A DNA stretch of 64,000 nucleotides from an uncultured Alteromonadaceae bacterium (lineage in GTDB: Bacteria; Pseudomonadota; Gammaproteobacteria; Enterobacterales; Alteromonadaceae), in NCBI GenBank assembly GCA_938085045.1, contig CALKGI010000035.1, forward strand, positions 1 to 64,000, given 5' to 3'. Positions within the stretch are counted from its first letter, which is position 1. Each line of letters starts with the position of its first letter. Made by a program: the position numbers and the translations under genes. Shown here piece after piece: positions 9,664-16,752 of this stretch. Under the pieces are notes generated by a model. It made no database searches and had not been told where the DNA came from. It saw nothing but the letters and a program-made list of their open reading frames with translations.

Positions 9664-11760
9664 ATGAACAAACACAAAGCCTTTGCAACGTTATTGGTAT
9701 TGCTTGCCTCAAATGCTAGTGCCGACCAGCTCAAAGGCCGCTCTGTCTACGATTTAACCCTAAAAGAATTACTTGAAACCAGAATCATCAGCCTTGCTAC
9801 TGGGTCGGAAATACCTTTGGCCAAAGCCCCTTCTGTGGCCTCTGTGATCACCGCCGACGACATCAATAAAATGGGGGCCACCACGCTCAGTGAGCTATTG
9901 TCGAGCGTACCGGGCATGTATGTGTCTCGTTCTTCTCAGCTTTACGCACCAAAATTTGTGATCAGGGGCATGTCGACGTTTTTTAACCCCCAAACGCTAA
10001 TGTTAATCAATGGCACCCCCATCTCTAGCGTGGTACGTGGTGATAGGCAGGCGGTTTGGGGCATGTTTCCTGTCAATGCCATTGAGCGAGTTGAAGTTAT
10101 TCGAGGTCCCGGTTCTGCCTTGTATGGGGCCGATGCATTTGCGGGCGTTATCAATATCATAACCAAAAAGTTTAACAACCAAGAAAAATCTCAAATGGGT
10201 ATTCGCTTAGGCGCTTTTAATACCCATGACCTTTGGGCCCAGTCGAGTTATCAGCAAGGCGACCTAAAACTATTTTTAAGTGGGCAATACAACACCACCG
10301 ATGGTCATAAGGAAGTTATTGAGCATGACGCACAAACCAATTTTGATAATGCTCAATTAAGCGAACCGGTATCACTGGCACCGGGTTCAGTCAATGTGGG
10401 TTCCCGGGGTTTTGATGTGAACCTAGACATTAATTACCATAACTTCAACTTTCAGGGCCTATTTCAAGACAGAGACAATATCGGCACTGCACACGGGGTT
10501 GGCAATGCTTTAGATCCCAACGGTAAAGCAGGCGGTGAAAGGTTGTTACTGAGCATGGATTACCAACGGACTTTTAATCCACAGTGGTTTGCCGATGTGA
10601 AATTATCTCATCATCGTAGCAGTCAATGGGTTGAAGAGTCGCTTATTTTATTCCCAAAGGGCGCTTTTTTTGGTGCCTTTAAAGATGGCTTAAGCGGTAA
10701 CCCCGGCTGGGGTGAAACCAATCAAATAATTCAAACTCGGTTGATTTATTTTGGCAATGAAATACAAAAAATTACTTTTGGTGGTGGTTACCGTAAAGAA
10801 GATCTTTACCGGGTGACTGAGACCAAAAATTTCGATGCCAACTTTGCTCCACTCAATGCGCTTACGGATGTAACAGATACTCCCGACATTTTCTTGCCCG
10901 AAACCAAACGCGACAATTATTTTGCCTATGTTCAAAACGAATACAAACTGGCAGCAAATTGGGAGCTGACTTTGGGTATTCGCTATGATGATTATTCTGA
11001 CTTTGGTGCCACGACCAATCCGCGCGCAGCACTTGTTTGGTCAACCGACGAAAACCTCACCACCAAATTTTTGTACGGTAGGGCTTTTAGAAGACCGACA
11101 GTGCTCGAAACACACGCCATCAACAATCCAGTTGCGTTGGGCAACCCAAATATAGAACCCGAAACCATCGATACCTTTGAAGTGGCTTTTAGCTATCAGG
11201 CCAACCCGCAGTTACAAATGGACATCAACTTATATCGATTCAGCGTTAAAGACTTGATTGATTTTGTGCCTGATGATGGTGGGCCAACCAATACAGCACA
11301 AAATATCGGCAAAGTGCAAGGTTTTGGCATTGAAATGGAAGTGAGCTACCAAGCAAGCGAGGCCATCAACTTACTAGTTAATTATGCTTATCAGGCGACC
11401 ACTGATAAAACCACTGACGACGATTTGGGCGGTGCACCCACTAGGCAGCTATATGCCAAGCTTAACTGGCAGCTTAGTGAGTCTATTCATTTTAATAGCC
11501 AAATTAAGTATGTAGGTAAAACACCTCGAAACACATTTGACCCTCGTGGGCCAACTGGCGCTTACACTAATGTTGCTGTGGCTTTGCGTTTTAATGCACT
11601 GTTCAGTGAATTTGACTTGCACATTAAAGCCGAAAACCTGTTTGACGAAGATATTCGTCACCCCAGCGACAGTCCCTCAAACGGCCAACTGGTGGCGATA
11701 CCCAATGATTTACCTCAAGCTGGCCGGGCGCTTTATTTTGGTTTAAGTCGATTGTTTTAA
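9664..11760 (+). CDS. TonB-dependent outer-membrane receptor
   Basis: 698 residues. Signal peptide (MNKHKAFATLLVLLASNASA), then the plug domain: PSVASVITADDINKMGATTLSELLSSVPG, FVIRGM, and ERVEVIRGPGSALYGADAFAGVINIITKK. The rest is beta-barrel sequence with repeated amphipathic strands and ends in the classic terminal aromatic (YFGLSRLF). Substrate cannot be deduced; siderophores, vitamin B12 or carbohydrates are all possible. No Fur-box-like sequence was obvious in the short upstream region. It stands alone, without TonB/ExbBD or ABC transporter neighbours. Confidence 0.92.
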   Translation: MNKHKAFATLLVLLASNASADQLKGRSVYDLTLKELLETRIISLATGSEIPLAKAPSVASVITADDINKMGATTLSELLSSVPGMYVSRSSQLYAPKFVIRGMSTFFNPQTLMLINGTPISSVVRGDRQAVWGMFPVNAIERVEVIRGPGSALYGADAFAGVINIITKKFNNQEKSQMGIRLGAFNTHDLWAQSSYQQGDLKLFLSGQYNTTDGHKEVIEHDAQTNFDNAQLSEPVSLAPGSVNVGSRGFDVNLDINYHNFNFQGLFQDRDNIGTAHGVGNALDPNGKAGGERLLLSMDYQRTFNPQWFADVKLSHHRSSQWVEESLILFPKGAFFGAFKDGLSGNPGWGETNQIIQTRLIYFGNEIQKITFGGGYRKEDLYRVTETKNFDANFAPLNALTDVTDTPDIFLPETKRDNYFAYVQNEYKLAANWELTLGIRYDDYSDFGATTNPRAALVWSTDENLTTKFLYGRAFRRPTVLETHAINNPVALGNPNIEPETIDTFEVAFSYQANPQLQMDINLYRFSVKDLIDFVPDDGGPTNTAQNIGKVQGFGIEMEVSYQASEAINLLVNYAYQATTDKTTDDDLGGAPTRQLYAKLNWQLSESIHFNSQIKYVGKTPRNTFDPRGPTGAYTNVAVALRFNALFSEFDLHIKAENLFDEDIRHPSDSPSNGQLVAIPNDLPQAGRALYFGLSRLF

Positions 11761-11871
11761 AGGTAGATGGCTCAAAAAAAGTAAGAAGTGTGATAAAAAG
11801 TAAAAAAGTATGAACCAATTTGTTGTGGCGGTTACTCAGTTAATATCGAACCTGAATAAAACAGCTTAATC

Positions 11872-12159
11872 ATGAACAAAAGCAACATAACAGACTGGAT
11901 TTTGGCCTTTGCCCTATTTTTCAGCGTCACCGCTGCTACTACCTTTGCGAGTATCTGTTATGCCGTTAATTATCAGCCGCCACAGGCCTGTAACGGCGTG
12001 TTAAATAAAATCCATGGTAAAGATGCTAAAACCAAACTCAACTCGCAGGTGGGCGTTTTCATTGAAACCGTTCCCCCGCCCGATCCCATGTCACTCCCCC
12101 TTGCTATTTATCCCTTGATTGCACACCCAATCATTATTGATACCATCAAATTATCTTGA
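11872..12159 (+). CDS. Small single-membrane-span protein, unknown
   Basis: 95 residues. The N-terminus has one hydrophobic helix (WILAFALFFSVTAATTFASI) that could be a signal anchor. The remainder is short and proline-containing (VPPPDPMSLPLAIYPL) with two Cys. No strong Shine-Dalgarno is visible (CAGCTTAATC before the ATG). A good intrinsic terminator follows at 12195-12218, which supports a transcript ending here, but the frame may still be fortuitous. No family recognised. Confidence 0.45.
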   Translation: MNKSNITDWILAFALFFSVTAATTFASICYAVNYQPPQACNGVLNKIHGKDAKTKLNSQVGVFIETVPPPDPMSLPLAIYPLIAHPIIIDTIKLS

Positions 12160-12194
12160 TGTGCATTTAACTAAAGCATTGCTAATGTAGCATC

Positions 12195-12218
12195 AGCGAC
12201 ACTTCAGTGTCGCTTTTT
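12195..12218 (+). terminator. Intrinsic terminator
   Basis: AGCGACACT (12195-12203) pairs with AGTGTCGCT (12206-12214), directly followed by TTTTC. It ends the transcript of the TonB receptor and/or the 95-residue frame. Confidence 0.75.
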
Positions 12219-12890
12219 CACGTTTTGAGCGAAGCTTGGATCAGTTAACACTATATTATTGGTAGTAGCGCCGTTTCGCCGCGATATTGGTCGCAGGCCA
12301 ATCAAAGAAATACAGGCTGCATCTATATTCCTTGCAAAAGATTATATCTTTCATCACCGCCTTTACCAAAGTTTCACTCTTAACTGACTGGCATTGAGAC
12401 TAAAGTCTTGCCTACGCTTTGGTAAAAACCACATTTGAGCTTAAGCTGTCGGGCATTTCAGATTAATTTTTCGCCATTCATCTACGTACATCCGTTTTCT
12501 AACGATCACCAAAAAGTTGGTGCAAAAAGATTGCTGTTTTGCGACAAACAGGGCAATTAAATGTCACTAATACTGATTGTATTTTCATTACGCCTACATC
12601 AAGCACTTTACTTAACTTGTCATCAGCAAATTCAGTGTTTGTATAAACAACGCGCAAAATCACCATACAACCCCGAAATCAACCCGTTCAACTCACTTTG
12701 TGGTTACGTGGCGGGTTACTGTCGGGTTTTTGTCAAAATACGATTTGTCACCAAGCTGAAAACCATTGTTTTTAAGACTGTAAACAAATGACATTACTAT
12801 CAAATTTTAACACTTTTTTCATTTTAAATTACCCCAACATTTAACTACAATCGCTTGATTTAAAACAACTTTTAACCCTTTGTCTTTTTA
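12219..12890. other. Gene-poor stretch with one nested inverted repeat
   Basis: No credible coding sequence. TTTACCAAAG (12362-12371) is perfectly complementary to CTTTGGTAAA (12417-12426) and encloses a second hairpin (GGCA..AGACT / AGTCT..TGCC, 12390-12412). A 76-codon frame at 12561 lacks a ribosome binding site and protein-like composition. The remainder is A/T-rich and otherwise featureless to the eye. Confidence 0.45.
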
Positions 12891-12917
12891 TTAACAAATA
12901 TTGACTTATTATTGATA
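12891..12917 (+). promoter_or_regulatory. Possible promoter of the GGA-rich RNA
   Basis: TTAACA (about 12891-12896) and TGATAA about 16 bp later give a sigma-70-like pair that would start transcription near 12925. A GTGAGATCCGTAAG sequence lies just downstream. It is a tentative assignment made because the RNA candidate needs a promoter here. Confidence 0.3.
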
Positions 12918-13094
12918 ACGTTTTGTCAGTGAGATCCGTAAGATGCATAACCAGTTACCAAGCAACAGCAACAAACTGTCAGCAAGTTAACACAAAGCAA
13001 AGTCAAAATGGACGCTGTATCAAGAGGAAAGGGAAGAAGTATATAAGGAAATTCAGATACAAAGGAAAAGGGTCATAAGGAAGATGTAATCGCT

Positions 13095-13378
13095 AAAAAG
13101 GAAGTCGTATAACGGAAGATGTATCAGCTAAAAAGGAAGTCGTATAACGGAAGATGTATCAGCTAAAAAGGAAGACGTATAACGGAAGATGTATCAGCTA
13201 AAAAGGAAGTCATATAACGGAAGATGTATCAGCTAAAAAAGGAAGTCGTATAACGGAAGATGTATCAGCTAAAAAAGGAAGACGTATAACGGAAGATGTA
13301 TCAGCTAAAAAAGGAAGACGTATAACGGAAGATGTATCAGCTAGAAAAGGAAGACGTTTAACGGAAGGTGTATCAGCT
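13095..13378 (+). repeat. Eight tandem 35/36-bp units, each with two GGA motifs
   Basis: Units start at 13095, 13130, 13165, 13200 (35 bp each) and 13235, 13271, 13307, 13343 (36 bp each, with one extra A in the A-run). Each has an A5-6 run, GGAAG(T/A)CGTATA, ACGGAAGATG and TATCAGCT. Degenerate half-units flank the array on both sides (from 13079, and 13379-13410). Length variation lies only in the A-run, as expected of slippage and unequal crossing-over. Confidence 0.9.
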
Positions 13379-13622
13379 GAAAAAGGAAGTTGTTAGTACG
13401 GATGGGTGTATTGAAGGAAGTAATATCGAGGGAACTGGGCATTAAGGAAGGCTTTTCGGCAGGATCATTGAACATCGGCAATTGCTGATGACAGTGATGG
13501 CCATAAGGAACGATGCTACCGGGTAAGGGCCGTAGCATAGAGTATTCAGGAAATGGAGTGTGTAGTTACCATCCGGGAGCAAACGTTACGTTCGCTTCCG
13601 GATGTGTATAAGGAATAGGGAA

Positions 13623-13783
13623 TATTGAGGCCTCGCTGCTACTTTTGAAATATGGGTATTTCATTAAAGGGGTTGGGGTAATAAAAATTCGGGTTCCTGC
13701 AAATTTTTATTGGACCAGAGTTTTAAAAAAGCGATTCGAAGGATAGTTGTACTATCCTCAAAGTAGTAGCGAGCGCCTCAATA
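13623..13783 (+). ncRNA. Closed multi-hairpin 3' domain of the RNA candidate
   Basis: Bases 13623-13645 pair with 13760-13783 as 23 base pairs with a single G-U and one bulged C (13774). Inside are three hairpins: GAAATA/TATTTC with a TGGG loop (13647-13662), AATAAAAATT/AATTTTTATT (13680-13711) and AGGATAGT/ACTATCCT with a TGT loop (13740-13758). Chance pairing of this extent is unlikely, so the segment very probably functions as folded RNA or as a cruciform. Confidence 0.65.
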
Positions 13784-13800
13784 AAGGATGTTTAACAACT

Positions 13801-13852
13801 AAAGAGCTGAATTTCTTGTTTAATTAAACAGGATTTTGGCTCTTTTTTTTGC
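13801..13852 (+). terminator. Strong intrinsic terminator of the RNA candidate
   Basis: AAAGAGC (13801-13807) pairs with GCTCTTT, followed by a run of eight T residues in total. The palindromic TGTTTAATTAAACA inside extends the stem-loop. Confidence 0.75.
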
Positions 13853-13878
13853 CTTTTTTTAACAGGCTTTTCTTTAGA

Positions 13879-13943
13879 CCAAATCCACTAACTAACTGGT
13901 CATTTTGCTGGCTTAAATCAGAGCCGTGAATTCATGTCATTGG
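13879..13943. mobile_element. Short MITE-like element, internally deleted copy
   Basis: Starts CCAAATCCACTAAC and ends GTCATTGG. Its first 35 and last about 29 bases match the two ends of the longer element at 26301-26469 with only a few differences, while the roughly 100-bp centre is missing. It is non-coding. It is flanked by TA on the right side only. Confidence 0.7.
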
Positions 13944-13995
13944 TATTAAACGTATTGTGCCTTGGGCACCAATCGCTCGCTCCCACCATTGCCGC

Positions 13996-14082
13996 CCACC
14001 TTTTTCATAGGAATAACATGTGGCAGATCCACCTTTTTCATAGGAATAACATGTGACATATCCACCTTTTTCATAGGAATAA
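13996..14082 (+). repeat. Three 21-bp motifs at exact 33-bp period before a DUF4143 ATPase gene
   Basis: The 21-bp core (CCACC, T-run, CATAGGAATAA) begins at 13996, 14029 and 14062. The 12-bp spacers are partly conserved (CATGTGGCAGAT, CATGTGACATAT). The last core ends 65 bp before the ATPase ATG. The same core at the same period lies before the second DUF4143 gene (39993-40112), so this is a shared element, probably an operator or protein-binding array. The period is close to three helical turns, which would place all motifs on one DNA face. Confidence 0.85.
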
Positions 14083-14147
14083 GTTGTAAACACAACACTG
14101 TTTTGCTAATTTTAAGCAAGTGTTCACCCAAAAATACGATGGAAAAC

Positions 14148-15458
14148 ATGCAAAGACTGTTGTTGTCACAACTACTTGAATGGCAAGCTCAGGCTACCCG
14201 CAAGCCTGTTTTGCTCGATGGCGCTAGGCAAACAGGTAAGTCATATCTACTCAAAGAACTCTTTGGTAAACGCCATTTTACTCAGTGTCATGTCGTCGAC
14301 TTTTTAAAGCAACCTGATGCCGCGCAGTTATTTGAGCAAGACCTTGACCCGCATAGGATCATTAGCGATCTGGGATTTTTTCTTAAAAAAGACATTAACC
14401 CTACAACCGATTTGGTGATTTTTGACGAAATTGGTGAATGTCATAAAGCCGTTCAATCACTCAAGTATTTTGCCGAAGACCAACCAAATTGGTTTATTTG
14501 TAGCACGGGTTCTAACATTGGCCTGCTTAATGGTTTTCCGGTTGGCAAAGTGCATGGGCTGAGGTTGCGCCCAATGAACTTTGAGGAGTTTTTATGGGCC
14601 ACCGCCAACAAACAGCAACAAGCAGCCTTTGACCGGCAAGACAGGCGCACACTGGTACACAAACAACTGTGGCCATTGCTTTGTGACTACTTTTTTGTGG
14701 GTGGCATGCCTGAGGCGGTGTTTCGTTGGGTGGCCAGTAAAGATCAACCGTTGCTAACCCGTCATCAGCAGGTGCGGCATATTCAGCGTGATATTCTAAA
14801 TGGTTATGAGCGCGACTTTGGTAAATACTCAGGCCAGGTTAACGCCTTGTATATTGATCAAGTATTTAAAAACGTCAGCACTCAACTACAAAAAAATATG
14901 GATGGTTCGGTTAAGCGATTTGCTTTTAACAATATTATTGAAAAGAAAAAAACCTACCGTGACTTTGCCAGTATCATCGGCTGGCTTGAGTCCACCCTAT
15001 TGATATCAAAGTGTTATGTCATTAACCAAAAACCTCGATTGCCGTTAAAGTCAGGCCGTAAAGACAGCTTTTTCAAACTGTTTCACCTTGATGTGGGTTT
15101 GTTGTGCTGTGATTTGGCCATTAACATGTCGGCATTGAATATGGGAGACGTCATATATAAAGGCCCCATCTGCGAAAATTTTGTTCAAAACGAATTACTC
15201 AGCTACGGCCTCAATGAAACCTATAGTTGGTCTGAAAATACCGCCGAAATCGAGTTTATTGTTGAATCAAAAGGCACCATCACCCCAGTTGAAGTCAAAT
15301 CAGGCATAAACACCAAAGCCAAAAGCCTACAGTCATATAAACAAAGATATCATCCAGATAAAACATTGAAGCTGATTGGGGCCGTAGGCGGCACAGATGA
15401 AGCAGATCAAGTTTTTCCGCTTTATTATGCCAATATCTTGAAGCGCATTATCGAATAA
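14148..15458 (+). CDS. DUF4143-family AAA ATPase (COG1373-like), copy A
   Basis: 436 residues. The P-loop is LLDGARQTGKSYLL near residues 22-35 and Walker B is LVIFDEIGECHKA. The DUF4143 C-terminal half ends with a restriction-enzyme-like core (NTAEIEFIVES, then TPVEVKSG). The family is common in bacteria and archaea; its role is unknown, with DNA-related or toxin/defence-like roles suspected. The frame is open back to 13962, but that extension only translates the upstream repeats. The ATG at 14148 aligns exactly with the start of copy B (MQRLLLSQLLEWQ versus MKRALLDTLVQWK). The start at 14139 is an alternative. Confidence 0.88.
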   Translation: MQRLLLSQLLEWQAQATRKPVLLDGARQTGKSYLLKELFGKRHFTQCHVVDFLKQPDAAQLFEQDLDPHRIISDLGFFLKKDINPTTDLVIFDEIGECHKAVQSLKYFAEDQPNWFICSTGSNIGLLNGFPVGKVHGLRLRPMNFEEFLWATANKQQQAAFDRQDRRTLVHKQLWPLLCDYFFVGGMPEAVFRWVASKDQPLLTRHQQVRHIQRDILNGYERDFGKYSGQVNALYIDQVFKNVSTQLQKNMDGSVKRFAFNNIIEKKKTYRDFASIIGWLESTLLISKCYVINQKPRLPLKSGRKDSFFKLFHLDVGLLCCDLAINMSALNMGDVIYKGPICENFVQNELLSYGLNETYSWSENTAEIEFIVESKGTITPVEVKSGINTKAKSLQSYKQRYHPDKTLKLIGAVGGTDEADQVFPLYYANILKRIIE

Positions 15459-15710
15459 ATACCACTGTCGTCACAAAACATTAATGAACTCTACAAGCCA
15501 TTTATAGTCTACACTTTTGCAATAAGTGGTTATCACCTAACACTTAATTATAATAATGTTTAGTTAACGTACAATAAATTCCCAGTTAAGTTACATTTTT
15601 ATAACAAACAAGGTTGACAGTGTAATTGGATAGGCATAATATGACGCTCGTAAATTGAGCGAATGGCAAGAAACGCACATTACCTAGATATTCATTCAAT
15701 GAGGAATAAC

Positions 15711-15881
15711 ATGAACAATAATAATACTCAAAACGATATTGACGTGACCAAGAGCTTTGCGGCTTTTGCCGATATAGACAACCAAGAGCACAATCAACAA
15801 CTGTGCAGCAAAACATTCGAAACCACACAATGCCCTTCATTTGGCCAATTCGCCCCTGAGTCAGCCGCTTTTCCTTCTTAA
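15711..15881 (+). CDS. Small Asn-rich peptide, unknown
   Basis: 56 residues from an ATG with a very good ribosome binding site (GAGGAATAAC just before it). The sequence starts MNNNNTQNDIDV and has two Cys (QLCSKTF, TTQCPS) and a Phe/Ser/Ala-rich tail. No signal peptide or double-glycine site. The next gene, convergent, is a 2OG-Fe(II) oxygenase. A substrate or precursor-peptide role is conceivable but unsupported beyond proximity. Longer starts at 15663 and 15702 lack a comparable binding site. Confidence 0.5.
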   Translation: MNNNNTQNDIDVTKSFAAFADIDNQEHNQQLCSKTFETTQCPSFGQFAPESAAFPS

Positions 15882-15932
15882 CTTATTGTAAATACTCTAA
15901 TAGATAGACTACATACTCAGCTATCTACAAGC

Positions 15933-16652
15933 TTATTCCCATAACCACCCGGTGACACTAAACCGGGGTTCTGGGCAATAGTTGGTCACCTGCGACACAA
16001 AATGTGGCGTGGGTACCGTAAACAACGTAATACAATTGAATGTTGGGATAAGGCTCTCGATAATTTTGCCCTGCCCATTTTGAAAATGTAACAACCCCCC
16101 CCAATCTGGTTGCCAATTTTTGCTTAGCCCCATCACATAAGCCACTTTACGCTGCCCTTGCGATTGAAAACCTTCATCACAATGATGTTTTAGAAAATGG
16201 CCAGGTTTATAACAGGTCAGTTGGGCGTCGATTTGTTCAATCAAAGGTTGACTAACAATCTGCTTAAGAGTCTCTACGTTTTGGCTTGAGCCAATGGTGT
16301 TGGTCAATTCGGTTAACGCATTACCAGGTCTTGCGTCACCACCAAGTAGTCGAATGAATTCGTAAAAATACTGAAAGTCGTGTTGCTGTGCATACCTAAG
16401 CAGCTGGGCGATGAACAGGCTGCGCTCTTGTGGTGGCTGGCCGAGGTAATCGTTAACCTTGGCAATAAAAGCTTTGCCTTCGACCAAAGTTGCCATATGC
16501 CAGTCTTGGGTGTTCTGGGCGAGCTTAACGACTTGTTGATGAAACTGTTCAGCGGTGTCATGCGCCAGATAATTTTCAATTCGCACCCAGCCTTTTTCGG
16601 CGTAGTGCGCTTGGTATTGTTCAAGATTATCAATCGTTTGTTTGCTTAACAT
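15933..16652 (-). CDS. 2-oxoglutarate/Fe(II)-dependent oxygenase
   Basis: 239 residues. The C-terminal half has the double-stranded beta-helix signature of prolyl-4-hydroxylase-type enzymes: iron ligands H157 and D159 (FLKHHCDEG), distal H217 (TPHFVSQV) and the 2-oxoglutarate-binding R230 (EPRFSVTGW). These match the family 2-His-1-carboxylate plus Arg set, so it should be active. The N-terminal half is helical. The closest known groups are P4Hc/SM-20-like proteins that hydroxylate proteins. Cytoplasmic, since no signal peptide is seen. Convergent with the small peptide gene. Confidence 0.85.
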   Translation of the reverse strand: MLSKQTIDNLEQYQAHYAEKGWVRIENYLAHDTAEQFHQQVVKLAQNTQDWHMATLVEGKAFIAKVNDYLGQPPQERSLFIAQLLRYAQQHDFQYFYEFIRLLGGDARPGNALTELTNTIGSSQNVETLKQIVSQPLIEQIDAQLTCYKPGHFLKHHCDEGFQSQGQRKVAYVMGLSKNWQPDWGGLLHFQNGQGKIIESLIPTFNCITLFTVPTPHFVSQVTNYCPEPRFSVTGWLWE

Positions 16653-16752
16653 CGAAATACCAATGAATTATTTAGACGGGACATTTATCATATAACAATT
16701 TGCCTTTTAGGCAATAAATAAATCAATGCCCCGCTTCGCGCTTAACTTATTA

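Larger units (their letters stand above)
12925..13852 (+). ncRNA. Candidate large GGA-motif RNA, CsrB/RsmZ-like
   Basis: Between about 13010 and 13620 there are around 30 GGA triplets, most in AAGGAA or ACGGAAG context and spaced roughly 17-18 nt apart. This is the hallmark of RNAs that sequester the translational regulator CsrA/RsmA (CsrB carries about 20). In the repeat units a weak stem (GUAUA/UGUAU) would put ACGGAAGA in a hairpin loop. After the repeats come several solid hairpins with GGA in the linkers: 13456-13502, ATGCTAC/GTAGCAT (13513-13538) and CATCCGG../..CCGGATG (13570-13604). A 3' domain closed by a 23-pair helix (13623-13783) and an intrinsic terminator follow. Repeat spacing of 35 or 36 bp breaks any reading frame, which argues against a protein. 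The 5' end is uncertain. CsrA binding is inferred from the motif only. Confidence 0.65.

Noticed and set aside
12561-12791. 76-codon open frame in the gene-free region
   Set aside because: No ribosome binding site, unusual composition (Cys/His/Lys mix), no signal or domain pattern, and flanked by non-coding structure.
12905-12940. GacA/UvrY binding box for the RNA candidate
   Set aside because: GTGAGATCCGTAAG only partly resembles the TGTGAG..CTTACA consensus and lacks the symmetry, so it is not called.
13095-13378. Protein-coding tandem repeat
   Set aside because: Unit length alternates between 35 and 36 bp, so no frame is conserved.
13962-14147. N-terminal extension of DUF4143 copy A
   Set aside because: It only translates the 33-bp repeats (repeating TFFIGIT); copy B starts exactly at the equivalent of 14148.
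13946-14149. Minus-strand frame with PMKKVD repeats
   Set aside because: It is the reverse translation of the DNA repeats (33 bp is divisible by 3), with no binding site or domain.
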